Positions 1 through 8,368 of a stretch of 31,391 nt of DNA are shown piece after piece. The notes under the pieces are model-generated. The model was not told the DNA's origin and did not search any database. It saw nothing but the letters and a program-made list of their open reading frames with translations. This stretch comes from Mucilaginibacter_A sp050954865 (GTDB lineage Bacteria; Bacteroidota; Bacteroidia; Sphingobacteriales; Sphingobacteriaceae). Within the stretch, counting starts at the first letter, position 1. Every line of letters starts with the position of its first letter. The translations under genes were made by a program, and so were the position numbers. The DNA lies in NCBI GenBank assembly GCA_050954865.1, contig JBPBQN010000087.1, positions 1-31,391 on the forward strand. The letters run 5' to 3'.

Positions 1-1495
1 TTTTTATCCGGATAAATCAGAAGAAAAATTCAATCTGTTAAATTTAAAAAACATAGATCGACTAGGCGGCAGTAAACTGCAAATCCAACTTTTGCCATTT
101 AGCTTACAAACTCAAGTTAATTCAGACCATCCTTACGGCTGGAATGATGGATCAATGATCCCCGCTGCGGGTTTGCAAACTCAGTTATCAGCAGGCGTAT
201 ATCTAAAATATGGTATTCTTTCTGTACAATTCAGGCCGGAAATAGTTGTGGCAGAAAATGCTGATTTCGAAAATTTCAACCATAACCAGTATGATGTAAT
301 CTTTGCACGGTATTATGATATTTATAATAATATTGATTTGCCGGTTCAATTTGGCTCAGGTACTTACACAAAAGCTTATTGGGGACAAAGCAGTATCAGG
401 TTAAATTATAAGGCTGTTTCATTTGGGGTATCAACCGAAAACTTATGGTGGGGGCCTGGAATAAGAAATTCTTTGCTGATGAGTAATACTGCGCCGGGTT
501 TTAAACATTTAACGCTTAACACTTTAAGGCCGATAAAAACAGCAATAGGTTCTTTTGAAGGGCAAGTGATTGCAGGCAGATTGGAAAATTCAAATTACGC
601 GCCGCTGCAACCAGATCATTCTTATTTCAATACAAATTTAGATGTGCCAAAACCCAATGATTGGCGGTATTTATCGGGATTTATAGTTACTTGGCATCCT
701 AAATGGGTTCCGGGTTTGTTTTTAGGTTATGATCAAACCTCACAAGCTTACGGTAAAACTTTGAGCGGAATCAAAGATTATCTCCCGTTTTTTTCTCCTG
801 TAAAAACAGTATCAGCTCCAGATCAATCCATCAATCAACCAGACAAATTGAGTGCAGCTTTTATGCGTTGGGTTTGGAATGAAGAGCATGCAGAGGTTTA
901 TTTTGAATTTGGCCATTATAATAATCCTTTAAGCTTTTTGCAAACTTTACTTGCACCAGATAGAGCAAGAGCTTATATTTTTGGTTTACGTAAAATGATG
1001 CCTTTTAACGCTGCCCGAAATGAACATATTTTGATCAGTATAGAAGCAACTCAACTTCAGGAAACAAACATTAGTGATATTCTGACCGGAAAAGAGTGGT
1101 ACGTTAGTCAGGGTATACGGCAGGGTTACACAAACAGAGGCGAAATAATTGGTGCCGGAATTGGCCCAGGCGCAAATTTGCAAACTTTGGATGTTAGCTG
1201 GGTACGCGGATTAAAACGATTAGGAATCCAACTGGAGCGATATGTGCACAATGACGATTTTGATTACTATGCTTTTTCTGACAGTCAGGATTACAGTAGG
1301 CATTGGGTTGATTTGAGTTTAGCTGCCAGTGGCGAATGGAATTATAAAAACCTGATTTTCAACGGTAAAATTCAGGGTATACAATCTTTGGATTACCAAT
1401 GGTATTTAAATGGAAATCACAACGATCCAACTTTTGAAAATCAAACCAGCAAGTTTAATTTACAAATTCAGGCCGGTGTATCTTACAGATTTTAG
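1..1495 (+). CDS. Capsule assembly Wzi-family outer-membrane protein, 5'-truncated by window edge
   Basis: The reading frame is open from base 2 to the stop at 1495, so the gene starts upstream of the window; the TTG at 92 is internal. The visible part (about 497 residues) aligns along its whole length with the next gene. Shared blocks include NSDHPYGWNDG, WGQSSIRL, ENLWWGPGI, APGFKH, GSFEG-IAGRL and a closing aromatic Arg-Phe typical of an outer-membrane barrel. Wzi-family proteins are beta-barrel lectins that hold group 1-type capsule on the outer membrane. In Bacteroidota the family is common and often present in several copies, and its substrate is usually unknown. The missing N-terminus should carry a signal peptide, as in the downstream paralogue. 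It probably forms an operon with that paralogue, whose proposed start lies only 10 nt after this stop. Confidence 0.85.
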   Translation, partial: FYPDKSEEKFNLLNLKNIDRLGGSKLQIQLLPFSLQTQVNSDHPYGWNDGSMIPAAGLQTQLSAGVYLKYGILSVQFRPEIVVAENADFENFNHNQYDVIFARYYDIYNNIDLPVQFGSGTYTKAYWGQSSIRLNYKAVSFGVSTENLWWGPGIRNSLLMSNTAPGFKHLTLNTLRPIKTAIGSFEGQVIAGRLENSNYAPLQPDHSYFNTNLDVPKPNDWRYLSGFIVTWHPKWVPGLFLGYDQTSQAYGKTLSGIKDYLPFFSPVKTVSAPDQSINQPDKLSAAFMRWVWNEEHAEVYFEFGHYNNPLSFLQTLLAPDRARAYIFGLRKMMPFNAARNEHILISIEATQLQETNISDILTGKEWYVSQGIRQGYTNRGEIIGAGIGPGANLQTLDVSWVRGLKRLGIQLERYVHNDDFDYYAFSDSQDYSRHWVDLSLAASGEWNYKNLIFNGKIQGIQSLDYQWYLNGNHNDPTFENQTSKFNLQIQAGVSYRF

Positions 1496-1505
1496 AAAAA
1501 AAACA

Positions 1506-3203
1506 TTGATAAAAAAAGTATTTTTAATATGCTGTTTTTACTGCCTCATTTTTATTATGACGGAGCAGCAAGCCATGGCTCAAACCATTCCGGTTGGCAC
1601 GCCTGTGCTCGAAGATTATTATCGCAGGATGCAGCTTTTAGGTAAGTTAGATTCTGATTATTCATTTTCGGTTCGGCCGCTGAACCCAAAATATGTTATA
1701 AAAGAAGCAGATGTTTTTGATCCTGATAGTTCTTTAAGTAAGGATAATTTTTTCAGGATTAGTCCGGCAACTTTTGCCAAAGGAAAAGGTTTTTTCCAGA
1801 TTTTGCCCTTAACCTGGCAACAGCAATACAATTCAGATCATCCCTACGGCTGGAATGACGGCCCAATGATTCCAGCAAAAGGTCATCAAACAGTAATCAG
1901 TGGAGGTTTTTTTGCAAAGTTTGGCCCATTAAGCATTCAGTTGCGGCCAGAATACGTGTATGCAGCCAATCAAAATTTTAATGGTTACGCTTCCGGTCAC
2001 AATGATCAGGATTTATCAAGTTATTACACTTATCATAATCTGATTGATAACCCTGAACGTTATGGTAACAATCCATACGAGAAATTATTTTGGGGCCAAA
2101 GTAGTATCCGCTTAACAATCGGACCAATATCAGCTGGCTTATCAAATGAGAATTTATGGTGGGGCCCGGGAATACAAAATGCTTTAATTATAAGCAACAA
2201 TGCGCCCGGATTTAAACACATCACTATAAACACGGTAAAACCCGTAAAAACATATATTGGTTCTTTTGAAGGAGAAATTATTGCCGGACGTTTGGATGGT
2301 TCAGGATTTTCACCTTTAGAAACAACAGTACTGTCTGATGGTACTAATTTGTTTGTTCCGAAAAGAACCGATTGGAGATATTTTACAGGCTTTAACGTAA
2401 ACTATCATCCCAAATGGATTCATGGATTAACTTTAGGTTTAACAAGAACTTTTGATGCATATAAGGAAGATGTAAAAGGGTTTAGTGGATATGTACCATT
2501 TTTTATATCCTATCAAAAAGTAGTTTCAGGAGTAAACGGCGACCCTTTTCCGCGAGACCAATACACTTCTGGCTATGCTAGGTGGCTTTTAACAAAAGCA
2601 CATGCAGAACTGTATTTTGAATATGGCTTAAATGATAATTCTTACAACTTTCGTGATTTTATTCAATCACCCCAACATTCCAGAGCTTATATTTTTGGCT
2701 TGAGGAAAATGCTTCTCATTAGTAATGATCAGCAATTATTATTTGGTGCTGAAGTAACACAATTATCTCAAACACCAGATCGAATAGTTCGGGATGCCAG
2801 CGGGTGGTATATTCATAGTGTAGTTACTGATGGACAAACTAACCAGGGCCAGGTTTTGGGTGCTGGCACCGGTTCTGGAGGTAATCTGCAATCGTTTAAC
2901 GTTAGCTGGGTATCAGGTTTTAAAAAATTAGGGATTGGAATAGACCGTTACGAACACGATGTTGATTTTTTCCAATATTATTTCCCCGATATTAACAATA
3001 ACAGCCGCAAATGGGTAGATTTTGCGTTTGCTTTAAACGGAGAATGGAGTTACAAAAACCTGATTTTCAATGCCAAGCTGCAAGAAATAAAATCTTTGAA
3101 TTATGAATGGATTTTAAAAGATTATATTCCAGGACAGTATTATATTCCGCATAATGATGTTTATAATTTTCACGGAGAACTGGGAGTAACTTTCAGATTT
3201 TAG
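1506..3203 (+). CDS. Capsule assembly Wzi-family outer-membrane protein (second tandem copy)
   Basis: I place the start at the TTG at 1506, 10 nt after the previous stop. This gives a good signal peptide (MIKKVFLICCFYCLIFIM followed by TEQQAMA|Q) and a 565-residue protein, usual for the Bacteroidota Wzi family. The first in-frame ATG (about 1557) would remove the hydrophobic core. An upstream extension to 1410 would run inside the previous gene and is unlikely. The mature part holds the same conserved blocks as the first copy (NSDHPYGWNDG, FWGQSSIRL, ENLWWGPGI, APGFKH, GSFEGEIIAGRL) and ends in a barrel-like TFRF. The inferred role is surface attachment or assembly of capsular polysaccharide at the outer membrane. 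The stop codon lies inside the first unit of a direct repeat (3198-3306). Confidence 0.87.
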   Translation: MIKKVFLICCFYCLIFIMTEQQAMAQTIPVGTPVLEDYYRRMQLLGKLDSDYSFSVRPLNPKYVIKEADVFDPDSSLSKDNFFRISPATFAKGKGFFQILPLTWQQQYNSDHPYGWNDGPMIPAKGHQTVISGGFFAKFGPLSIQLRPEYVYAANQNFNGYASGHNDQDLSSYYTYHNLIDNPERYGNNPYEKLFWGQSSIRLTIGPISAGLSNENLWWGPGIQNALIISNNAPGFKHITINTVKPVKTYIGSFEGEIIAGRLDGSGFSPLETTVLSDGTNLFVPKRTDWRYFTGFNVNYHPKWIHGLTLGLTRTFDAYKEDVKGFSGYVPFFISYQKVVSGVNGDPFPRDQYTSGYARWLLTKAHAELYFEYGLNDNSYNFRDFIQSPQHSRAYIFGLRKMLLISNDQQLLFGAEVTQLSQTPDRIVRDASGWYIHSVVTDGQTNQGQVLGAGTGSGGNLQSFNVSWVSGFKKLGIGIDRYEHDVDFFQYYFPDINNNSRKWVDFAFALNGEWSYKNLIFNAKLQEIKSLNYEWILKDYIPGQYYIPHNDVYNFHGELGVTFRF

Positions 3204-3306
3204 CTTTTTCCTCTGATACTTCTTTTAGCACTATAAATTCAGATTTTTAAAGGTTACTATGAATTTAGCTTTTCTGCTGATACTTCTTTTGGCACTATAA
3301 TTTCAG
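3198..3306. repeat. Two direct copies of an approximately 44-bp repeat between convergent genes
   Basis: Two closely matching units lie at 3198-3242 and 3264-3306, offset by 66 bases. Each contains CTGATACTTCTTTTRGCAC followed by TATAA-TTCAG. The first overlaps the stop codon of the upstream Wzi gene and the second reaches the stop of the Wzz-like gene on the other strand. The units belong to the dispersed repeat family described in the findings, here in direct rather than inverted order. A terminator or 3'-end role is an inference; I see no strong GC-rich hairpin with a T-run. Confidence 0.75.
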
Positions 3307-4388
3307 GCTGTAAAAGGCAATTTAGATTTCACTTTTTTTCTGGTGAGCAAAGCATAAAAGCCGAATATAATTCCTGCCGATAATATTCCGAATATAATTC
3401 CTACAGAATATTTTAGCTTGTTTTTCTTCAAAGGAAGTTCCGGTTCATCAACAACTTGTACGGTTGGTGTTTCCTGAGCCAGCATAGTTTTGCTTGCTTC
3501 CAAATTTTTAACCGTTTCAGAAAAAATGGTTGATAAAACAATCTTGTCGCGTTCCCTCACTTCTACATTTGCATTTGGTGAAGTGTAAGCAGGATTCAGA
3601 TCTAACAAACTTTGATTTGCGGCAGAAAGTGCGTAAGTTTTATGGTTTAAGATCAGCCCAATACTATCAGCCCGATGCTGTAATCGAGATACATTATTTC
3701 TTAATCTTCTGGTTTTGGTGCTGATAAAAAAATCTGTTGACTGTTTGATCATACGGGTGCAAAATAACTGAGCCAGCTTCTCATCACGCATGGTTGTATT
3801 TACCTCAAAAAAACCTAATTTTTTATCAGTTTTAGCAATTCCAAATTCTCCTGATAAAATCAGTGTTATCATTTCATGTAACAAACTATCTTGGATTCTA
3901 CTATTGTGCGTACCATCTTGCGGAAAACGGATGATTTTTCCATCGTTGCTGTATTTCAGCCACTTGTTATTAAGCTTGTTAACAGCCGCATAACGGTCTG
4001 CCAGTGTTTGCGTACTATCGTAAGCAGTAAGTAAAGTTTGTTTAATTAACTTATGGCTTTTAATTAATTCCTGAACGTTATCTCCAGCCAAAACACCACT
4101 TGCTCCACCTAATCCATCTAAATTAAATCCAAATTGGCCAGCTAATGAAGCTAATCCGCCTGCACCACCTGCAGATTTAGAATCATCAACCACAAACGTT
4201 AAACGAGCTGTATAGGTAGGCGTCCACAACCAGGATGTTAGCGCGCCAAATAATCCTCCAAGAACTAAAACCGCTACCAAAGTTTTCTTAAACTGAAGAA
4301 TATACCCAAAATCGTTTAACCGATCATTCATCAGTTTTTTGAATGAAAACTCCGGTTCGTAAGGATAAGGAACGTTTTCTTGGTTCAT
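3303..4388 (-). CDS. Wzz/PCP-type polysaccharide chain-length determinant without kinase domain
   Basis: I choose the ATG at 4388 (361 residues), which follows the stop of the upstream SLBB gene by one base (TAAcATG). An alternative ATG at 4409 would add seven residues and overlap that gene by 20 bp. The layout is that of a polysaccharide co-polymerase: a short cytoplasmic N-terminus, TM1 about 36-55, a long periplasmic region with a Gly-rich stretch (72-102) and helical segments, a Pro-rich approach to the membrane (EPELPLKKNK), TM2 about 327-349, then a short basic tail. There is no Walker-type BY-kinase domain or Tyr-rich tail, so it is not a full Wzc. It probably sets polymer length and works with the Wza-like protein encoded just upstream. 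Confidence 0.85.
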   Translation of the reverse strand: MNQENVPYPYEPEFSFKKLMNDRLNDFGYILQFKKTLVAVLVLGGLFGALTSWLWTPTYTARLTFVVDDSKSAGGAGGLASLAGQFGFNLDGLGGASGVLAGDNVQELIKSHKLIKQTLLTAYDSTQTLADRYAAVNKLNNKWLKYSNDGKIIRFPQDGTHNSRIQDSLLHEMITLILSGEFGIAKTDKKLGFFEVNTTMRDEKLAQLFCTRMIKQSTDFFISTKTRRLRNNVSRLQHRADSIGLILNHKTYALSAANQSLLDLNPAYTSPNANVEVRERDKIVLSTIFSETVKNLEASKTMLAQETPTVQVVDEPELPLKKNKLKYSVGIIFGILSAGIIFGFYALLTRKKVKSKLPFTA

Positions 4389-4389
4389 G

Positions 4390-6735
4390 TTATTTATGCA
4401 AAATGGCAATCAAACTCACTAAAGCAGTTAAAACAGGTGCAACAATTACCGCCAAAGCACCAAAACCTACTTTAAATTTGCTGTCAGCACTTTTTTCCGG
4501 TATCACAATTTTGCTGCCCGGTTTTACAGTAGGATAATTTCGGAAAAACAAAAAGTGTCTTATCGGCCGATTCAAACCATTTGGGTATTTAATGTATGCT
4601 CCTTTTAGCCTGGCATTTTGAGTGATTCCGCCAGCCGCATTTGTATAATATTTAAACCGGTGTTTGAAATAGTTAACATACTGCGGATTATTTACAGCAC
4701 CAGCTACTTCAACATAAGAAATTATACGTGGAACAAAAATGCTGTCGCCAGGCAGTAAAATCATGTTTTTGCGTGTTGTTTCACTAATGCTTTTCTCAAT
4801 CAAATTTATATTCACCCTAACACCTTTTCTAAAAACCTGCGTGTTTTCAACAGAGCCATAAGGCGTAATGCCTCCAGCTCTTTTTAAAAATTCCAGTACC
4901 GTTTCATCTCTTTTTTGTACAGCATAATCTCCCGGAAAAAGCACTTCACCTTTTATACTTATATTGCCCAAAGACCGATAATTAACTAAACGTGGCACGT
5001 TAATGTAATCCATCGGCATCAATTCTACATCATGGTTGGTTGCAGAGGTATTATCCATATCAACCACAAAAGTGCTTACCAGCTGATTAGCCACACTATC
5101 TGATTCATTTTTTATAATTCGGGAAATTTCTACACGATGATTAGCCGCCTGTTCATCAAATCCGCCAGCCATGGCAATTATGTCAGCCAGTTTTAAACCT
5201 TTCCGATAAGTAAAAACAGCAGGTTTTCTAACAAAACCGCTAATGGTAACTTTTTGATTTGGGGTAAAAATATCCCGATCTAAAATTACCACAGAATCTT
5301 CCCGAAGCAACGGAATATCATTTCTTCCGTTTAAAATTTCGGAGGGTTTAAACGAAATCTGATCTTTCTCCAGGTTTGGTAATGTTCGTTTGATGTAACC
5401 CAAATCCATATAAGCATCAGGCTTTAACCCTTGTGCAGATTTTAATAAACTTGCCAGTGTAAAACCAGCGGTAAGCTCATAAATTCCCGGCCGATAAACC
5501 GCGCCTTCCAACGTAATTCTGTTGGTATAACGATTGGTAATTGCACCAATCTCAACCAAATCACCATTATGAGGCGTGTAATTTGAGAATAAATTTGCCG
5601 GTACATCTTTTACTTCCCGTTCCAAAGCATTAATCTGATCTATTTTGGCAATACCTTTATAAGCTACATCTGTGTATCCGCCGGCATACTTAATCAAATC
5701 ATCTAACTGTTCATTTTCTTTAAGCTCGTAAATTGCCGGGCGTTTTACTTCTCCGTTAATGCCAACCCGTTTTTTGTAGATTGGAATGTTAATGACATCC
5801 TGATCTTCCAAACGAATGTTTCCGGTTAATAATCCCTGCTGTAAAAAAGTGTAAAAATCTACTATTCTATAAATTTTATTATTTCTGATCAATTCAATAT
5901 TTCGTAATGAACCATTGATAGTTGGGCCACCGGAATTATACAAAGCATTAAATAAAGTTGATAATGATGAAAGCGTATAGGAGCCAGGCGTTTTTGCTTC
6001 GCCCACAATGGTAATTTTGATACTTCGGGTATTGCCCAGATTTACAGTTAATTGTGTTTGACCGGAATTTAAAGCCGGATAAACCTTGCTCATTTTGTTT
6101 TTGATCAGGTTAGTAGCCTGCTCAATTGTAAATCCGTTTACATAAATAATTCCGGCGTAGGGAATTTTTAGATTTCCTTCAGGTGAAATTTTGGAGCGAA
6201 CGCTGCTTTCGTTTAAACCAGTCACCAATACAATTACTTCATCACCAGGACCTAAAACATAACCTTTTGGTGTAGCAATATTAAAATTTGGTTCGAATTT
6301 GATGGTTTGCTGATTAAAAAAATCGATACCGTAAACATTCAAAGCTGATTTACCAGTTGGAGGAACAGGTTTTACTTTTTGAGGAATACTTAAACTATCA
6401 TTTACAATTCTGGTAAAATCAATATTTTTTTTCTCCGTAGTGGAGGAGGATGCTTTGTTTACCGTACTTTTATTTAAGCCCAATAAATTTACTCGGTTTT
6501 TTAATTCTTCAACTTCCCCTTCGGGCATCCCTTTTTGAAGCAATATTTTATAAGCATCTTGTTCTGATATGCCTGAATCTTGCAATTTTTTCCATGCCTG
6601 CCGAATTTGATCGTCATTTAACTGGCTTACCTTGATGTTCGGTAAATCGCTCATCGACATACTTTGGGCCAATACGCAAGTTGAAGAAATGATTAAAAAA
6701 ATAAAGAAAATATAGAAAAGGTAAAAAATACGCAT
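4390..6735 (-). CDS. Wza-like polysaccharide export protein with multiple SLBB domains
   Basis: This 781-residue protein has an N-terminal signal peptide (cleavage near VLA|Q, residues 23/24; no convincing lipobox). A charged helical region follows (about 38-84), then a Poly_export domain starting at YVLGPGDEV (159-167). Next come about six SLBB-like repeats, each opening with a G-x-V/A-x-x-P-x-x-Y-type motif, such as VGEAKTPGSYTL, INGEVKRPAIYEL and LEGAVYRPGIYEL. A hydrophobic C-terminal segment (FGALAVIVAPVLTALVSLIA) could span the outer membrane, as the C-terminal helix of Wza does. It is about twice the length of E. coli Wza, which is normal for Bacteroidota. It should form the outer-membrane or periplasmic channel for polysaccharide. 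It heads a two-gene unit with the Wzz-like gene and has a good promoter match upstream. Confidence 0.9.
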   Translation of the reverse strand: MRIFYLFYIFFIFLIISSTCVLAQSMSMSDLPNIKVSQLNDDQIRQAWKKLQDSGISEQDAYKILLQKGMPEGEVEELKNRVNLLGLNKSTVNKASSSTTEKKNIDFTRIVNDSLSIPQKVKPVPPTGKSALNVYGIDFFNQQTIKFEPNFNIATPKGYVLGPGDEVIVLVTGLNESSVRSKISPEGNLKIPYAGIIYVNGFTIEQATNLIKNKMSKVYPALNSGQTQLTVNLGNTRSIKITIVGEAKTPGSYTLSSLSTLFNALYNSGGPTINGSLRNIELIRNNKIYRIVDFYTFLQQGLLTGNIRLEDQDVINIPIYKKRVGINGEVKRPAIYELKENEQLDDLIKYAGGYTDVAYKGIAKIDQINALEREVKDVPANLFSNYTPHNGDLVEIGAITNRYTNRITLEGAVYRPGIYELTAGFTLASLLKSAQGLKPDAYMDLGYIKRTLPNLEKDQISFKPSEILNGRNDIPLLREDSVVILDRDIFTPNQKVTISGFVRKPAVFTYRKGLKLADIIAMAGGFDEQAANHRVEISRIIKNESDSVANQLVSTFVVDMDNTSATNHDVELMPMDYINVPRLVNYRSLGNISIKGEVLFPGDYAVQKRDETVLEFLKRAGGITPYGSVENTQVFRKGVRVNINLIEKSISETTRKNMILLPGDSIFVPRIISYVEVAGAVNNPQYVNYFKHRFKYYTNAAGGITQNARLKGAYIKYPNGLNRPIRHFLFFRNYPTVKPGSKIVIPEKSADSKFKVGFGALAVIVAPVLTALVSLIAILHK

Positions 6736-6761
6736 GTAAAGAAGTAGTATTAAAATCGATG

Positions 6762-6795
6762 CAAATCTAAAATATTAAATCATTCTCCGGCCAAA
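6762..6795 (-). promoter_or_regulatory. Bacteroidota-type promoter for the SLBB export gene
   Basis: On the minus strand, TTTG (6795-6792) is followed after 22 nt by TAGATTTG (6769-6762). This matches the Bacteroidota -33/-7 pattern (TTTG, then TAnnTTTG). The start codon at 6735 is about 26 nt downstream, which fits a short leader. Confidence 0.6.
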
Positions 6796-6816
6796 TAACG
6801 AGTTGGGCATTCAGTT

Positions 6817-6855
6817 AGTATCAACCAAAATTATCCGGTAAAAGAAGTATCAACC
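6817..6855. repeat. Dispersed-repeat arm downstream of GT4 gene
   Basis: CCGGTAAAAGAAGTATC at 6835-6851 is a reverse-oriented arm of the dispersed repeat; read on minus it is GATACTTCTTTTACCGG followed by ATAATTTTGG. AGTATCAACC occurs twice (6817-6826 and 6846-6855). It lies 3' of the GT4 gene that ends at 6876 and upstream of the SLBB gene promoter. Confidence 0.6.
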
Positions 6856-6875
6856 TCATAACTGTATAACCAGTG

Positions 6876-8111
6876 TTACAATCTTGGAATCAGCTTTTTC
6901 AGTCCGTTATAATGGTTTTGGTTATTAATTAACTGATGTATGTGTTTCTCCGCATTTTTACCCATTTGCAAAACAGCTTTTTCATCTGCATAAAGCATCT
7001 TTATTTTTTCGGCCAGCTGGGCTGCATTTCCAGGTTCAAATAATAATCCTGTTTGCTTATCAATTACCATTTCCGGAATGGCACCAATGGCAGAGCCAAT
7101 TACGGCTTTACCCAAAGCCATAGCTTCAACCACTGTAAAACCTAAAACTTCATACCATTCGGAAGCGCAGATTAAAAACCTGGCGCCGTTAATTAGCTGC
7201 AAAGTTTCGGCCTTGCTTCTTTTACCCATAAAAATTATGTTTTCAAGCTGATGTGTTTCTTTAAAAACTTTTAATTCATATTCCTGCGTTCCGGTGCCAA
7301 TAATTTTGAGTTGGATTTCAGGGCAAAATTGCATGGCTTTTAAAATGGTATGTGCTCCTTTTATTTTCTCTAACCGACCAACAAAAACCACATATTGTTC
7401 ATGGTTTGGATGTGGTTTTGATCGTACTGCTTCAATCTCTGTGTAATCATAGCCATGATAAAGCTGGACTAATTTGTCCCTGAAAAAATCAAAAGCTTTA
7501 AATTTTTCAAATAAAAAAACGGAAGGGCAAACATAATAATCCACAAATCGGTAGTAATTAAGTTGTTGATGTACATAATTTTCTAAAGCTGCAACTGTGC
7601 TGGCTAAATATGAATTCTTTTTACAGGAATGCGTAATGCAATTATAAAATGCACCTCCAAAACATCTTTCGCAAATCTGATCATGGCTGATAAAAGTACT
7701 TTCCGGGCAAATAGGTGTGTATTCATGCAGCGTCCAAATGATCGGAATATTTTTTTCTTTCAGGATTTTTAAAATAGTAGGAGTGATATAATGATGAATT
7801 ACATTAATATGTGCAAAATCAATGTTGACAACTGCTAACAGCTTTTCTAATTTTTTTTGCGCTTCGGAAGAGTAAATACTGTTACGAACAACTTTTACAC
7901 CAGCACTGATGCTTCTTTTATCAACCTTTTTATAATCAATGTTTTCAATAAAAAACTCCGCATATTTTGATGGATAATTACGTTCATCTTTCATCGAAAA
8001 TGGAATAACCTGATGCCCGTTTTGCTGATACAACTTGCTGATATTTTCTACATAAGTCCAATCGCCTCCACTTGAGTACCACGTCCAATTTACAACCAGA
8101 ATGTTCATCAA
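6876..8111 (-). CDS. GT4-family glycosyltransferase
   Basis: The 411-residue protein has the GT-B layout. The N-terminal acceptor domain has a Gly-rich loop (WYSSGGDW, 11-18). The C-terminal donor domain has VVFVGRLEKIKGAHTIL, then the retaining EX7E motif within EWYEVLGFTVVEAMALGKAVI. A cluster of five cysteines (C135, C147, C150, C158, C163) sits after WTLHEYTPICPE, as in a known subgroup of capsule and O-antigen GT4 enzymes. It should transfer a sugar from a nucleotide-sugar to a lipid-linked glycan at the cytoplasmic face of the inner membrane; donor and acceptor cannot be read from sequence. It lies upstream of the SLBB gene on the same strand, separated by 140 bases that hold a repeat arm and a new promoter, so the two may be separate transcripts. 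Confidence 0.88.
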   Translation of the reverse strand: MMNILVVNWTWYSSGGDWTYVENISKLYQQNGHQVIPFSMKDERNYPSKYAEFFIENIDYKKVDKRSISAGVKVVRNSIYSSEAQKKLEKLLAVVNIDFAHINVIHHYITPTILKILKEKNIPIIWTLHEYTPICPESTFISHDQICERCFGGAFYNCITHSCKKNSYLASTVAALENYVHQQLNYYRFVDYYVCPSVFLFEKFKAFDFFRDKLVQLYHGYDYTEIEAVRSKPHPNHEQYVVFVGRLEKIKGAHTILKAMQFCPEIQLKIIGTGTQEYELKVFKETHQLENIIFMGKRSKAETLQLINGARFLICASEWYEVLGFTVVEAMALGKAVIGSAIGAIPEMVIDKQTGLLFEPGNAAQLAEKIKMLYADEKAVLQMGKNAEKHIHQLINNQNHYNGLKKLIPRL

Positions 8112-8258
8112 AAAAAATATTTACTCATGGTTTAAATAGATTGAATAATTAAAGTTAAAACAAAATAAATAAAACTATCGTAAAACAAGTATTGCTTTTC
8201 ACTCAATATTTTAAAGTGTAGAAATTATCGATTTTGTACATGTTTTAAAAAATATTCT

Positions 8259-8285
8259 TTTGAGATGCAAAAAAAGTTACTTTTG
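8259..8285 (+). promoter_or_regulatory. Candidate promoter for the RmlD-like/GT4 pair
   Basis: TTTG at 8259-8262 and TACTTTTG at 8278-8285 resemble the Bacteroidota -33 and -7 elements. The spacing of 15 nt is shorter than usual. The start codon is at 8369, which would leave a leader of about 75 nt. The -7 match is exact and the -33 assignment is weak. Confidence 0.45.
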
Positions 8286-8368
8286 AGGTTTAAGGTGTAG
8301 CTATTAAAAATATCCTACTGCCACTTACCTGTTGTTTTGGATAAATCATAATAGCATAAACGTTTGAA

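Noticed and set aside
1410..1505. N-terminal extension of the second Wzi gene
   Set aside because: Would lie inside the first Wzi gene and put 32 residues before a good signal peptide; the TTG at 1506 explains the protein better.
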